This document shows positions 44,504 to 53,603 of a stretch of 64,000 bases of DNA, one piece after another. Position 1 is the first letter of the stretch; each line of letters opens with the position of its first letter. The translations under genes were made by a program, and so were the position numbers. The DNA is from Natronoglycomyces albus. GTDB lineage: Bacteria > Actinomycetota > Actinomycetes > Mycobacteriales > Micromonosporaceae. The stretch lies in the NCBI RefSeq assembly GCF_016925535.1, contig NZ_CP070496.1, positions 3,820,257 through 3,884,256 of the forward strand. Reading direction: 5' to 3'. The notes below the pieces were generated by a model. It had not been told where the DNA came from. It was given only the letters and a program-made list of their open reading frames with translations, and did not search any database.

Positions 44504-44530
44504 ATTTGATAATGAATCTCATTATCAAAT
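44504..44530. promoter_or_regulatory. Fur/Zur-type metal box upstream of the ABC importer
   Basis: ATTTGATAATGA and TCATTATCAAAT form a perfect 12-bp inverted repeat around ATC. The arms contain GATAATGA and TCATTATC, the two halves of the E. coli Fur consensus at the same spacing. Placed immediately upstream of the permease gene it would block the promoter or early leader when metal is plentiful. Confidence 0.8.
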
Positions 44531-44690
44531 ATTCCCGTTTGCCTCCGAACCCACTCGCGTCCCACCCCTCGAAGTGACAGACAGCACACGCAGCGGCAAC
44601 GACGGGGCAGGGCAATGGATACGAAAAGCGCCGAAGAATCGAGCCGACGCAGTCATGGAGACACGCCGCGGTCAGCTACCGCGACCAAGG

Positions 44691-44769
44691 AGGCTTATAC
44701 AAAAGGTATTCCTCGGCTCGCTTACCTGCGCAAACTTCGCCTCAGGCGGCCTTGAACGCGCAGCCTGAA
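44691..44769. repeat. MITE-like intergenic repeat, right end truncated
   Basis: The left end AGGCTTATACAAAAGG, core CTTACCTGCGCAAACTTCGCC and the following GGCCTTGAACGCGCA match other copies. At the right end the CTTTTGCATAA block is missing and the element ends in GCCTGA, eight bases before the XPB stop codon. Confidence 0.72.
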
Positions 44770-44777
44770 AAATTCGG

Positions 44778-46409
44778 CTACGAACCGCCGGCGTCGGTGA
44801 TCTGGTAGGAATAGCCCTGTTCGGTCAAGAAACGCTGCCGAGACGCCGCGTACTCCACGTCGACGGTGTCACTGGTGACCACGGCATAGAAATGGGCCCG
44901 CCGCCCATCGGGCTTCGAACGCAACACCCGCCCAAGCCGCTGCGCCTCCTCCTGCCGGGAACCAAAGGTGCCCGAGACCTGAATACACACCGTCGCGTCA
45001 GGCAAGTCCACCGAGTGGTTCCCCACCCGCGAAATCACCAACACCGTGACCTCACCGGAACGGAACTTCGCGAACAAATCCTCCCGTTCACTCGTAGAGG
45101 TCGAGCCCTGAACCAACGGAGCACCCAGCTTGTGGGCCAGATCCTCAAGCTGATCCAAATACGCGCCGATCACGAGGATCTGCTCCCCGGAATGCTCGGC
45201 GATCAAGTCCTTCACCACCGCCACCTTCGAGCGCGCCGAGGCCGCCACCCGATACCGGTCAGCGTCATCGGCCTCCAACGAAGCCAACAACTCAGAGCGC
45301 TCCGGCCGCACCCGCACCTCTGTGCACGAGGCCGGAGCGATCCAGCCCTGCTGTTCCAGCTCCCGCCACGGAGCTTCGAATCGACACGGCCCAATTAGCG
45401 AAAACACGTCAGTCTCGCGGCCGTCCTCGCGCACCAGGGTCGCGGTCAAACCCAGGCGACGCCGAGCCTGCATGTCGGCGGCCATGCGAAAAACCGGGGC
45501 CGGAAGCAGATGTACCTCGTCGTAAATGACCAGGCCCCAATCCCGGGCGGCGAACAACTCCAGATGCTGGAACTGCTTGTTACGCCGGTATGTGACCACT
45601 TGATAGGTGGCGATAGTGACCGGGCGGATCTGCTTGCGTTCACCCGAATACTCGCCGATTTCCTCCGCCGTGAGGCTGGTGCGGCGCAGCAGTTCGTCAC
45701 GCCACTGGCGCGCGGCCACGGTGTTGGTCACCAAGATCAGCGTCGTGGCCGAAGCACGGGCCATGGCCGCCGCCCCCACCACGGTCTTGCCCGCCCCACA
45801 CGGAAGGACACACACCCCCGAGCCCGCTTGCGAGAACGAATCGACCGCCGCCTTCTGATACGGGCGCAAACTCCAACCATCTTCGACCAGCGTAATCGGG
45901 TGGGCCTCCCCATCGACATAACCAGCCCGGTCGTCCACGGGCCACAGCAAATGCAACAGGGCTTGCTTGAGGGCTCCGCGCTGCGAAGGATGGACGGCCA
46001 CAATGTCTGGTTCAATGCGGGAGCCCAACATCGCGGTGGTGTGTTTGGAGTCAATGACCTCAGTCAAGGCAGCGGGGTCGCTAGAGGTCAAGACCAGCCC
46101 GTGGCTCGGGTGATCCTCCAGGCGCAGGACGCCGAAACGACTCATCTGCTCGCTGACATCGAGCAAGATCTCATGAGAGGGAGGGAACTTCGCGTAAGTG
46201 AGGAGAATGTCGATGACAGTCTCGGCGTCATACCCGGCCGAAGCGGCGTTCCACAGCCCCAACGGGCTAAGCCGGTAGGTGTGGATGTGTTCGGGTGCGC
46301 GCTCCAACTCCGCGAATGCCGAAATGGCCAGACGGCACTGCTCAGCCTGCGGATGGTCAACCTCCAGCAGCAGACTGCGGTCACTTTGCACAATCAGTGG
46401 CCCCGACAC
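44778..46409 (-). CDS. XPB/ERCC3-family DNA helicase
   Basis: A 543-residue superfamily 2 helicase of the bacterial XPB type. An N-terminal helicase-C-3-like and damage-recognition part (1-170) is followed by RecA domain 1 with the Q-like LRPYQKAAVD, Walker A CGAGKT (204-209) and DEVH (297-300). Domain 2 has LVISRVGNHSVDLPDATVCIQVSG and the arginine-finger motif QRLGRVLRSK. It should unwind or translocate on duplex DNA in repair, with 3'-5' polarity by family. GTG start with GGGGGAG ahead. It follows the purSQL operon after an intrinsic terminator. Confidence 0.93.
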   Translation of the reverse strand: MSGPLIVQSDRSLLLEVDHPQAEQCRLAISAFAELERAPEHIHTYRLSPLGLWNAASAGYDAETVIDILLTYAKFPPSHEILLDVSEQMSRFGVLRLEDHPSHGLVLTSSDPAALTEVIDSKHTTAMLGSRIEPDIVAVHPSQRGALKQALLHLLWPVDDRAGYVDGEAHPITLVEDGWSLRPYQKAAVDSFSQAGSGVCVLPCGAGKTVVGAAAMARASATTLILVTNTVAARQWRDELLRRTSLTAEEIGEYSGERKQIRPVTIATYQVVTYRRNKQFQHLELFAARDWGLVIYDEVHLLPAPVFRMAADMQARRRLGLTATLVREDGRETDVFSLIGPCRFEAPWRELEQQGWIAPASCTEVRVRPERSELLASLEADDADRYRVAASARSKVAVVKDLIAEHSGEQILVIGAYLDQLEDLAHKLGAPLVQGSTSTSEREDLFAKFRSGEVTVLVISRVGNHSVDLPDATVCIQVSGTFGSRQEEAQRLGRVLRSKPDGRRAHFYAVVTSDTVDVEYAASRQRFLTEQGYSYQITDAGGS

Positions 46410-46556
46410 GACTCCCCCAGCTTCCCGTTCGCGCGGCCCAGGCCGCAGTTCTCCACAACCTTGCCACGGAAGCGGCCGATGCGGTATCGCTGTGACCGAA
46501 GTGTCTAGTCACAAGGTCGCCGCAGGTGTTCACACTGCTGGAACGGGCATAAAAAT

Positions 46557-46584
46557 TGGGTGCGCGAGCATCCCCGCGCACCCA
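46557..46584 (-). terminator. Intrinsic terminator after purL
   Basis: A 10-bp perfect stem (TGGGTGCGCG with CGCGCACCCA) whose minus-strand product is followed by ATTTTTAT. It lies 14 bases past the purL stop and is one of the few in the window with a real T-run. Confidence 0.85.
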
Positions 46585-46597
46585 CTTGCTTCTACAG

Positions 46598-49012
46598 CTA
46601 CTGGCTGGAACTCTCGCCAGCGTCCTCCTCGGCGGCAGACTCCGCGTCCACCGACGAAGCCTCAGTGGCCTCGGCCAGCGGCGCGGCAGCCTCAGCAGCA
46701 CGACGCGCCTTACCCTCAGCGGCGGTGAGACCATCGGCGATGTCGCCCAGAGTCTTCCCGGCCGCTTCGGCCAGCTCCTGGCGGCTAATCGTGAAGTAGT
46801 TCTCCACCCGCAGGCCCTCCACGGTCTCATCGACCATGCCAATGGGCGTAAACGGCAGCTCGTACTGCTTGCACAGGCCCTCCACGGCCAGTTCCTGGCC
46901 GCGCGGAATCGTCACCAGGACCCGCCCGGCCGACTCCGAGAACAGAGCGCCGAACAGGTTCACCTCTTCGGCGAAACCGATGCGCGCGCCATGGGGCGAG
47001 GACATCACGGCCTCGACCAGGGCCTGTGAAAGGCCGCCGTCGGACAGGTCGTGCGCGGAGGTGAAATGCTCCGAACGGTTGGCCCGCAGCATCACCGTGG
47101 CCAGTCGCCGCTCCACGTCCAAGTTCACCTTCGGCGGAGTCCCGCCCAAGTGACGGTGCTCCACCCACGCCCACTCCGAGCCCGACAGCTCGACCTCGGT
47201 GTAGCCGATGACGGCGATCGTGTCGCCCGGGTTGCCCAATCCCAACGGGATACGGTGCTCGACGTTGTCGATGACACCCAGCACACCCACCACCGGCGTC
47301 GGGTGAATCGCCTCGACCCCGGTCTGGTTGTAAAACGACACGTTGCCGCCGGTGACCGGGATACCCAGCTCAGCGCAGCCATCAGCCAGACCGGTAACGG
47401 CCTGCTGGAACTGCCACATCACATTCGGGTCCTCGGGCGAACCGAAGTTCAAACAGTTAGTGACCGCCTGCGGCACCGCGCCAGTGACGGCGACGTTGCG
47501 GTAGGCCTCGGCCAGCGCCAACTGTGCCCCCTGGTAGGGGTCCAGGCGAGCGAAGCGGCCGTTGCCGTCCAAAGAAATGGCGATACCGGTGCCGGTGTCC
47601 TCGTTGAGCCGGATCATGCCCGAATCCTGCGGGTAGGACAACACGGTGTTACCTAGGACGGAATTGTCGTACTGCTCGGTGACCCAGTCCTTCGAGGCAA
47701 GGTTGGGGCTGCTGGCCAGTTTGAGGACCGTGGCGCGCAGCTGCTCGGGAGTGGAGGGTCGACTCAGCGTCTCGGCGCGGTCGGCCGCCAACAACGCGCG
47801 GTCGTTGGGTTCCTTGATGGGCCGCTCATAGACCGGCCCGTCGTCGGCGAGGCTGACCGGCGGGCAATCCACGACGGTGTGTCCGTGATAGTCGATGATG
47901 AGGCGACCCGAATCGGTGACCTCACCCAAGGCGGTGGCAAGGAGGCCCCAGCGCCGGGCGCGGGACAGCACGGCGTCCAAGTGGGCCGGGTCGACAATGA
48001 GCAGCATGCGCTCTTGCGACTCCGAGGCGAGGATCTCGTGGGGTTCCATCGCGGCGGCGCGCAGCGGCACCCGCTCCAAGTCCACGTGCATTCCGCCACC
48101 ACCAGCGGCGGCGGTTTCGGACAGCGCGCAGGTGAGCCCGGCCCCACCGAGGTCCTGGATACCGGTCACGAGACCGGCGTCGTAAAGCTCCAGGCAGCAC
48201 TCGATAAGCAGCTTCTCGGTGAACGGGTCACCAACCTGCACGGTGGGGCGGGCGTCAGTGTCGTCGTCGGCGTCGAAGGTGGCCGAGGCGAGGACGGAGA
48301 CGCCCCCGATACCGTCGCGTCCGGTCTTGGCACCCAGAAGCACCACGACGTTGCCGATCCCGGCCGCTTCGTGGCTTTGCAGACGCTCCACCGGCATAAC
48401 GCCTACCGACAGCGCGTTGACCAGTGGGTTTCCCTGGTAGCACGGGTCGAAGATCGTCTCGCCACCGATGTTGGGAAGGCCCACGCAGTTGCCGTAGTGG
48501 CTGATACCGCTGACCACTCCAGGCAGGACCCGGGCCGTGTCAGGGTGGTCGGCGTCGCCGAAGCGCAGTGAGTCCATGACCGCGACCGGCCGCGCACCCA
48601 TCGCGAGGATGTCGCGGATGATGCCGCCGACGCCTGTGGCCGCGCCCTGCATGGGCTCGATGTAGCTGGGGTGGTTGTGTGACTCGACCTTGAACGTCAC
48701 CGCCGTGTCTTCGGTGATCTGAATGACCCCGGCGTTGGCTCCAATTCCGGCCAGCAGCCGGTCGGTCTTGGGGTTCTTCTCGCCGAACTGGCGCAGGTGC
48801 ACCCGCGAAGACTTATAAGAGCAGTGCTCGCTCCACATGATCGAGTACATCGACAACTCGGCGGTCGTGGGGCGACGGCCCAAAATGTCGCGGATCTTGT
48901 TGTACTCTTCGTCGTTGAGCCCCAGGTCCACGTACGGCTGTTTCTCGTCCGGCGTGGCCTCGGCCCGGCCGACAGTGTCGACGACGGGGCCTTCAATGTG
49001 GTCGGATGTCAT
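46598..49012 (-). CDS. purL: Phosphoribosylformylglycinamidine synthase, large subunit
   Basis: The 804-residue small-type PurL converts FGAR to FGAM with ATP and ammonia delivered by PurQ, together with PurS. Landmarks are [98 protein letters not shown] and [19 protein letters not shown]. The last 45 residues are an extra Ala/Glu/Ser-rich tail not needed by the fold. The stop of purQ and the start of purL share one base (TAATG). Third gene of purS-purQ-purL. Confidence 0.97.
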   Translation of the reverse strand: MTSDHIEGPVVDTVGRAEATPDEKQPYVDLGLNDEEYNKIRDILGRRPTTAELSMYSIMWSEHCSYKSSRVHLRQFGEKNPKTDRLLAGIGANAGVIQITEDTAVTFKVESHNHPSYIEPMQGAATGVGGIIRDILAMGARPVAVMDSLRFGDADHPDTARVLPGVVSGISHYGNCVGLPNIGGETIFDPCYQGNPLVNALSVGVMPVERLQSHEAAGIGNVVVLLGAKTGRDGIGGVSVLASATFDADDDTDARPTVQVGDPFTEKLLIECCLELYDAGLVTGIQDLGGAGLTCALSETAAAGGGGMHVDLERVPLRAAAMEPHEILASESQERMLLIVDPAHLDAVLSRARRWGLLATALGEVTDSGRLIIDYHGHTVVDCPPVSLADDGPVYERPIKEPNDRALLAADRAETLSRPSTPEQLRATVLKLASSPNLASKDWVTEQYDNSVLGNTVLSYPQDSGMIRLNEDTGTGIAISLDGNGRFARLDPYQGAQLALAEAYRNVAVTGAVPQAVTNCLNFGSPEDPNVMWQFQQAVTGLADGCAELGIPVTGGNVSFYNQTGVEAIHPTPVVGVLGVIDNVEHRIPLGLGNPGDTIAVIGYTEVELSGSEWAWVEHRHLGGTPPKVNLDVERRLATVMLRANRSEHFTSAHDLSDGGLSQALVEAVMSSPHGARIGFAEEVNLFGALFSESAGRVLVTIPRGQELAVEGLCKQYELPFTPIGMVDETVEGLRVENYFTISRQELAEAAGKTLGDIADGLTAAEGKARRAAEAAAPLAEATEASSVDAESAAEEDAGESSSQ

Positions 49013-49728
49013 TACGCGGTCGCTCCCGAGTGAACATGGGACAGCACCGAGGCGAGAATTCCCCGCCCGTCGGTCGAAGGCCCGGTCAGCTGGTCGATGG
49101 CGTGCTCGGGGTGAGGCATCATGCCCACCACGTTGCCCTCGGCATTAGTGATCCCGGCGATGTCGTGCACCGAACCGTTGGGGTTGTCCAAGTAACGCAA
49201 CACCACCCGGTTCTGATCCTCCAGCATCTCCAAGGTCGAAGCGTCGGCCTGAAAACGGCCGTCCTTGTGCTTGGCGGGGATGACAATCTGAGCACCCTGC
49301 CGGTAGGCGCTCGTCCAGGCGGTATTGGTCGACTCGACCCGCAGCGGCGCCGGACGGTTGCGGTAGCGCATGTGCGCGTTCTGCGTCAACGCGCCAGGCA
49401 GCAAACCCGACTCGCACAGCACCTGGAAGCCATTGCACACCCCGATGACCGGCATGCCACCGCGTGCGGCGTCGGCCACCGAATCCATCACATGCGAAAA
49501 GCGGGCGATGGCCCCCGAACGCAAATAGTCGCCATAGGAGAAGCCGCCCGGCAACCACACGGCCTGCACCCCACGCAGCGCCCCCTCGTCGTGCCAGAGA
49601 CGAACCGGCACAGCCCCGGCGCGGGCGACAGCACGCGCCGCATCCCGGTCGTCCAGCGAACCGGGGAAAGTCACGATACCGATGCGCACACGCGGCTCGG
49701 CGGAATTCGATGCCATCTGGGCGCTCAC
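49012..49728 (-). CDS. purQ: Phosphoribosylformylglycinamidine synthase, glutaminase subunit
   Basis: A 238-residue class I glutamine amidotransferase that releases ammonia for PurL. The nucleophile Cys98 lies in GVCNGFQ, and the partners His206 and Glu208 are in [23 protein letters not shown] is the oxyanion strand. The N-terminus has about 15 extra residues before [13 protein letters not shown]. Its ATG overlaps the purS stop by four bases, so the three subunits are made in step. Confidence 0.97.
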   Translation of the reverse strand: MSAQMASNSAEPRVRIGIVTFPGSLDDRDAARAVARAGAVPVRLWHDEGALRGVQAVWLPGGFSYGDYLRSGAIARFSHVMDSVADAARGGMPVIGVCNGFQVLCESGLLPGALTQNAHMRYRNRPAPLRVESTNTAWTSAYRQGAQIVIPAKHKDGRFQADASTLEMLEDQNRVVLRYLDNPNGSVHDIAGITNAEGNVVGMMPHPEHAIDQLTGPSTDGRGILASVLSHVHSGATA

Positions 49729-49997
49729 GAGGCCCCCGCAGGCGCATCGGCCTCAACCGAGGCAATGGTGAAGTCTTCGATCACGGGGTTGGCCAGCAGT
49801 GCGTCGGCAACCTTACGGGCCTGCTCCTCAACCGAGGCCGCGTCAACGCCCTCGGCAAAGTCCAGTTCAATGCGTTTGCCGATCCGTACTCGCTCCACAC
49901 CCTCGACGCCGAGGTTGGGGAGGGCGCCCTTGACTGCCTCGCCCTGCGGGTCAAGGATGTCGGGCTTGAGCATCACGTCCACTACTACGCGTGCCAC
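49725..49997 (-). CDS. purS: Phosphoribosylformylglycinamidine synthase subunit PurS
   Basis: A 90-residue PurS, the small dimeric bridge between PurL and Pur[47 protein letters not shown] is the complete family core, followed by helix [23 protein letters not shown] start at 49997, AGGAGC ahead. First gene of the operon. Its leader carries a palindrome and a direct repeat that could be operator sites. Confidence 0.96.
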   Translation of the reverse strand: MARVVVDVMLKPDILDPQGEAVKGALPNLGVEGVERVRIGKRIELDFAEGVDAASVEEQARKVADALLANPVIEDFTIASVEADAPAGAS

Positions 49998-50066
49998 TAT
50001 GTGCGCTCCTGTCAGTTGCGTTAGGAAACGAAGGGGGTCCCTGCGTCAATGTGTCGCGAGTCAACG

Positions 50067-50085
50067 TGTGCCCAGCTTGGGCACA
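50067..50085. promoter_or_regulatory. Palindrome in the purSQL leader
   Basis: TGTGCCCA-GCT-TGGGCACA is a perfect 8-bp inverted repeat, 70 bases upstream of purS and directly beside the repeated TCAAYGTGT motif. It could be an operator or a leader hairpin controlling purine genes. Confidence 0.4.
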
Positions 50086-50347
50086 GTCGCCTCTTCGGCC
50101 ACACGATTTCAGCATATGTGCTGGCTGAGGGCGTGACCATTCGTCAAGGGCAGGGAGTGTCCTGTTACTCATTTACGAAAAGGTGAACTTCGCCCATTCC
50201 CGACGATTCTGCGCAGCGGAAACCACTTGCTGTGAACAACGTGACCACTGAGAGACCACCGGGAGGTAGGCGGCGAAGATCAACCCATGCGAGTGACGTC
50301 AGCTCGGCGGGTGAGCCAACGACAAACACACCTGTGCAGATTAAGCC

Positions 50348-50381
50348 AAAAAAGCCACCCCATGTGCCCAGTTAAGCGGCT
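50348..50381 (-). terminator. Intrinsic terminator after purB
   Basis: On the minus strand AGCCGC pairs with GTGGCT (one wobble) and is followed by six T. It lies about 15 bases past the purB stop. Confidence 0.55.
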
Positions 50382-50396
50382 AGGCCAAAAATTCCC

Positions 50397-51833
50397 CTAC
50401 AAGATCTGGCCAGGCGCGTATGCCGCCGACTGCGGAAACTTCGCCGCGACCTGGGAAACCCGCTGCGCGATCCGGCCAATCTGGTCCCCCGCCGCACCCG
50501 TGAATTCACCCGGATCGGCGACAAGCTCACTGAGCTGTTCCCTACTCAGCCCCAAGCGCTCATCGGCGGCCAGACGATCAAACAAGTCATTGTCGGCCTG
50601 ACCCGACTCACGCATCGCCAGCGCCACCGCCACCGCGTGCTCCTTGATCGCCTCGTGCGCGTCCTCCCGACCCGCCCCGGTACGCAACGCGGCCATCAGG
50701 ATCTTCGTCGAAGCCAAGAACGGCAAGTAGCGGTCCAGTTCGCGTCCGATCACAGCCGGGTAGACGCCGAACTCATCGAGCACCGTCAGGAACGTCTGAA
50801 AGAGACCATCGACGGCGAAAAACACATCGGGCAACGCCACCCGCCGCACCACCGAGCACGACACGTCGCCCTCGTTCCACTGATCCCCAGCCAGTTCGCC
50901 CAGCATGGAGGTATACCCGCGCGTAATGACAGCCAAGCCGTTGACCCGCTCGGTGGAACGCGTGTTCATCTTGTGCGGCATGGCCGAAGAACCCACCTGG
51001 CCAGCCTGGAAACCCTCCGTGGCCAACTCCGCGCCCGCCATGAGACGAATGCTCAGCGACGCCGAAGACGGCGCGGCGACAATCTGACTCAACGTCGAGG
51101 CCACGTCGTAATCCAACGACCGCGGATACACCTGGCCCACCGAGTCAAGTACCCGGCTAAAGCCCAAATGCCCGGCGACGCGCTGCTCCAACTCGGCCAG
51201 TTTCGCCTCGTCGCCATCGAACAAGTCCAACTGATCCTGAGCCGTACCCACCGGGCCCTTAATGCCGCGCAACGGATAACGGGCGATCAGGTCGTCCAGG
51301 CGCTCATAGGCGCTCAGCAGCTCCTCGGTCCAGGAAGCGAACCGTTTGCCCAGCGTCGTCGCCTGTGCCGGGACGTTGTGGGAACGGCCCGCCATGACCA
51401 CGTCGCGGTACTGCTCGGCCCGCGCCGAAAGACGCACCAGCGTGGCGATCACCCGGGTGCGGATCAGCTCCAAGGACTGACGTACCTGCATTTGCTCAAC
51501 GTTCTCCGTCAAGTCGCGGCTCGTCATGCCCTTATGAATGTGCTGGTGACCGGCCAGCGAGGAGAACTCCTCGATGCGGGCCTTCACGTCGTGGCGAGTG
51601 CGTCGCTCACGTTCGGCGATCGAAGCCACATCAACCTGGTCGAGGACCCGCTCATAGTCGGCGATCACCTCATCGGACACCGAGACGCCCAACTCATTTT
51701 GCGCCCGCAGCACCGCCAGCCACAGCTGACGTTCCGCACGAATCTTCGCCACTGGGTCCCACACATCGCGCATTTGCGGGGAGGCATACCGGTCAGCCAA
51801 AACGTTTGCGATCACCACCCCATTGTCACCCAT
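50397..51833 (-). CDS. purB: Adenylosuccinate lyase
   Basis: PurB (478 residues from the start chosen) cleaves SAICAR to AICAR and adenylosuccinate to AMP, eliminating fumarate in both. Family blocks are ANVLADRYASPQMRDVWDP, EFSSLAGHQHIHKGMTSRDLTENVEQ and the signature loop VGSSAMPHKMNTRSTERV with its catalytic Ser, plus GDQWNEGDVSCSVVRR. The frame is open to 52067, but homologues begin within a few residues of VIANVLADRY, so ATG 51833 or one of the GTGs at 51818/51815 is the start. No clear ribosome site is seen. Divergent from purD. Confidence 0.96.
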   Translation of the reverse strand: MGDNGVVIANVLADRYASPQMRDVWDPVAKIRAERQLWLAVLRAQNELGVSVSDEVIADYERVLDQVDVASIAERERRTRHDVKARIEEFSSLAGHQHIHKGMTSRDLTENVEQMQVRQSLELIRTRVIATLVRLSARAEQYRDVVMAGRSHNVPAQATTLGKRFASWTEELLSAYERLDDLIARYPLRGIKGPVGTAQDQLDLFDGDEAKLAELEQRVAGHLGFSRVLDSVGQVYPRSLDYDVASTLSQIVAAPSSASLSIRLMAGAELATEGFQAGQVGSSAMPHKMNTRSTERVNGLAVITRGYTSMLGELAGDQWNEGDVSCSVVRRVALPDVFFAVDGLFQTFLTVLDEFGVYPAVIGRELDRYLPFLASTKILMAALRTGAGREDAHEAIKEHAVAVALAMRESGQADNDLFDRLAADERLGLSREQLSELVADPGEFTGAAGDQIGRIAQRVSQVAAKFPQSAAYAPGQIL

Positions 51834-51985
51834 CGACCAGGCGAGAACGCGGCTGTACCGCGCACGTGACGACCAACACGGTCGGGCGTTCCTCCAGCAC
51901 AGGCCACCACAGCTAGCCATTAAGCGCGTCACGCCCCGCCACTGGCCTCCCCGCCTCGGCCAATCGGCGGGCGTAGAATCGGTTC

Positions 51986-53206
51986 GTGCGAGTCTTGTTG
52001 ATCGGCACGGGAGGGCGAGAACACGCGCTTGCCGCCCGTCTGGCCGAAGATCCAGCTGTCGAATCACTCATCTGTGCGCCCGGCAACCCCGGCATGGCGC
52101 GCCTGGGCGAATGCGTGCCCGTCAACGCCAACGACCCGCAAGCGGTCGCGGCGCTGGCGGTGACCAGCAACGCCGACCTAGTCGTGATCGGACCGGAGGC
52201 TCCGCTCGTCGCTGGCGTGGCCGATGCGGTGCGAGCCAAGAACATCCCGGTGTACGGGCCTTCTCGTGAGGCGGCGCGTCTGGAGGGCTCCAAGGAGTTC
52301 GCCAAGAGCGTCATGGCCGCCGCTGGGGTACCCACGGCTGCCTCCCGGGTGTGCACCTCCCGCGACGAGGCGGAGGTGGCGCTAAAGGAATTCGGCGCCC
52401 CATACGTGGTCAAGGACGATGGTCTCGCCGCTGGCAAGGGCGTCATTGTGACCGAAGATCTCAACGAGGCACTGAAGCACGCGGAGAACTGCGAGCGGAT
52501 GGTGGTCGAGGAATACCTCGACGGGCCCGAGGTGTCTTTGTTCGTCATCAGTGACGGTACGAACGCGGTGCCGTTGCTGCCCGCGCAGGACTTCAAGCGG
52601 ATCGGTGAAGGCGGAACCGGCCCCAACACTGGCGGCATGGGCGCGTACACGCCGTTGCCGTGGGCCGAGGAGACGCTCGCCGAACAGATCATGGAGACCG
52701 TCGCCTATCCCACGCTGGCCGAGATGACGCGACGCGGGACGCCGTTCGTCGGCACTTTGTACTGCGGTTTGGCGTTGACTTCGAAGGGCCTGCGAGTCGT
52801 GGAGTTCAACGCCCGATTCGGTGACCCGGAGATCCAGGCGGTGTTGGCGTTGTCAGAAACCCCGTTGGCCCAACTACTGTTGGCTGCCGCAACGGGCAAG
52901 CTGGACGAATTCGAGCAGCTGAGCTGGAAGAACGCCTCGGCGGTGTGCGTGGTGATGGCCAACGAGGGCTACCCCGGCACACCTGCGAAGGGTCGCCCGA
53001 TCAAGGGGGCCGACGGCGAGGGAATTTTCCACGCCGGGACTGGCCTGGACGAGCACGGTCGACTGGTGGCCACCGGTGGCCGAGTGTTGAACTTCGTGGG
53101 GGTGGGCGAGACGATCGCCGCGGCCCGCGAAGAGTCCTATCGCAAAGTCGCAGGTGTGAGTTTGCAGGGCGGATATTGGCGCGGAGACATCGCGGCCGAC
53201 TTGTAG
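51986..53206 (+). CDS. purD: Phosphoribosylamine-glycine ligase
   Basis: A 406-residue ATP-grasp enzyme that couples phosphoribosylamine with glycine (second step of purine synthesis). MRVLLIGTGGREHALAARLA is the N-domain opening, GPEAPLVAGVADAVRAKNIPVYGPSREAARLEGSKEFAK the junction, FGAPYVVKDDGLAAGKGVIV the ATP loop, and PNTGGMGAYTP and VEFNARFGDPEIQAVL the active site. A little short of E. coli PurD (429) through loop differences. GTG start. Transcribed away from purB with 152 bases between, and ended by a strong bidirectional hairpin. Confidence 0.97.
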   Translation: MRVLLIGTGGREHALAARLAEDPAVESLICAPGNPGMARLGECVPVNANDPQAVAALAVTSNADLVVIGPEAPLVAGVADAVRAKNIPVYGPSREAARLEGSKEFAKSVMAAAGVPTAASRVCTSRDEAEVALKEFGAPYVVKDDGLAAGKGVIVTEDLNEALKHAENCERMVVEEYLDGPEVSLFVISDGTNAVPLLPAQDFKRIGEGGTGPNTGGMGAYTPLPWAEETLAEQIMETVAYPTLAEMTRRGTPFVGTLYCGLALTSKGLRVVEFNARFGDPEIQAVLALSETPLAQLLLAAATGKLDEFEQLSWKNASAVCVVMANEGYPGTPAKGRPIKGADGEGIFHAGTGLDEHGRLVATGGRVLNFVGVGETIAAAREESYRKVAGVSLQGGYWRGDIAADL

Positions 53207-53581
53207 CCCCGATTCTTAGCGTCTACGCGGTTCGTGGAAGGTCTGGCTTCGGCCAGGCTCCTGCGCCAGCCGCGCACTTCTTGGGTGGCGAGAGCGGCCC
53301 TAGGGGGCGCACGTTTTCGTAAACGTGCCCGCCTTCCCTGGCCGCGCGCCTTCACGCCCGCCCGCCAAGGCAAAGCCGCCCCGCGTTTTCCTGGCTAGGC
53401 CAAGGAAAACGCGGGGCGGCTGATTGCGCCGAGCTGAGTCACTGCGGTCACTCGACCTGAGCCACACCGCCTGCCCTACTGCGGGCGGGCTCGCCCAAGC
53501 AGGTGCGCTGTGCTGATCAGCCATTCCGGTTGGAACAGGCTCTACTTCCTAGTCGCGCCAGATGGGGCACGCTCTACCCAC
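53207..53581. other. Convergent intergenic region after purD
   Basis: About 375 bases with several hairpins: CTGGC-TTCG-GCCAG (about 53252), GCACGTTT-TCGT-AAACGTGC (about 53309-53328), the 19-bp terminator at 53374-53421 and the duplicated arcA end at 53539-53603. No coding frame. Confidence 0.6.
53374..53421. terminator. Bidirectional terminator between purD and arcA
   Basis: A perfect 19-bp stem: AGCCGCCCCGCGTTTTCCT (53374-53392) and its complement (53403-53421), loop of ten. The inner TTTTCC/GGAAAA part gives T-rich sequence on both strands. Confidence 0.85.
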
Positions 53582-53603
53582 CTAGTCGCGCCAGATGGGA
53601 CAC
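53539..53603. repeat. Tandem duplication of the arcA 3' end
   Basis: Two adjacent units (53539-53570 and 53571-53603) share GCTCTAC and CTAGTCGCGCCAGATGGG with few differences. The unit nearer the gene encodes its last residues, CPIWRD, and the stop. The outer unit is an untranslated copy of the same codons. Confidence 0.75.

Larger units (their letters stand above)
49998..50396. other. Intergenic region: purS leader and purB 3' end
   Basis: About 400 bases. Next to purB lies its terminator (50348-50381). Toward purS there is a palindrome (50067-50085) and two direct repeats, TGCGTCAATGTGT and CGAGTCAACGTGT, 15 bases apart. A stretch at 50165-50200 is faintly like the MITE core but not enough to call. 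Confidence 0.5.

Noticed and set aside
50165-50215. A further degenerate copy of the MITE-like repeat
   Set aside because: Only CTCATTTACG and GTGAACTTCGCC resemble the core; the ends are not recognisable, so I do not count it.
53300-53330. A repeat copy suggested by GCACGTTTTCGTAAACGTGC
   Set aside because: It is a self-contained 8-bp hairpin without the other repeat blocks, more likely part of the purD 3' region.
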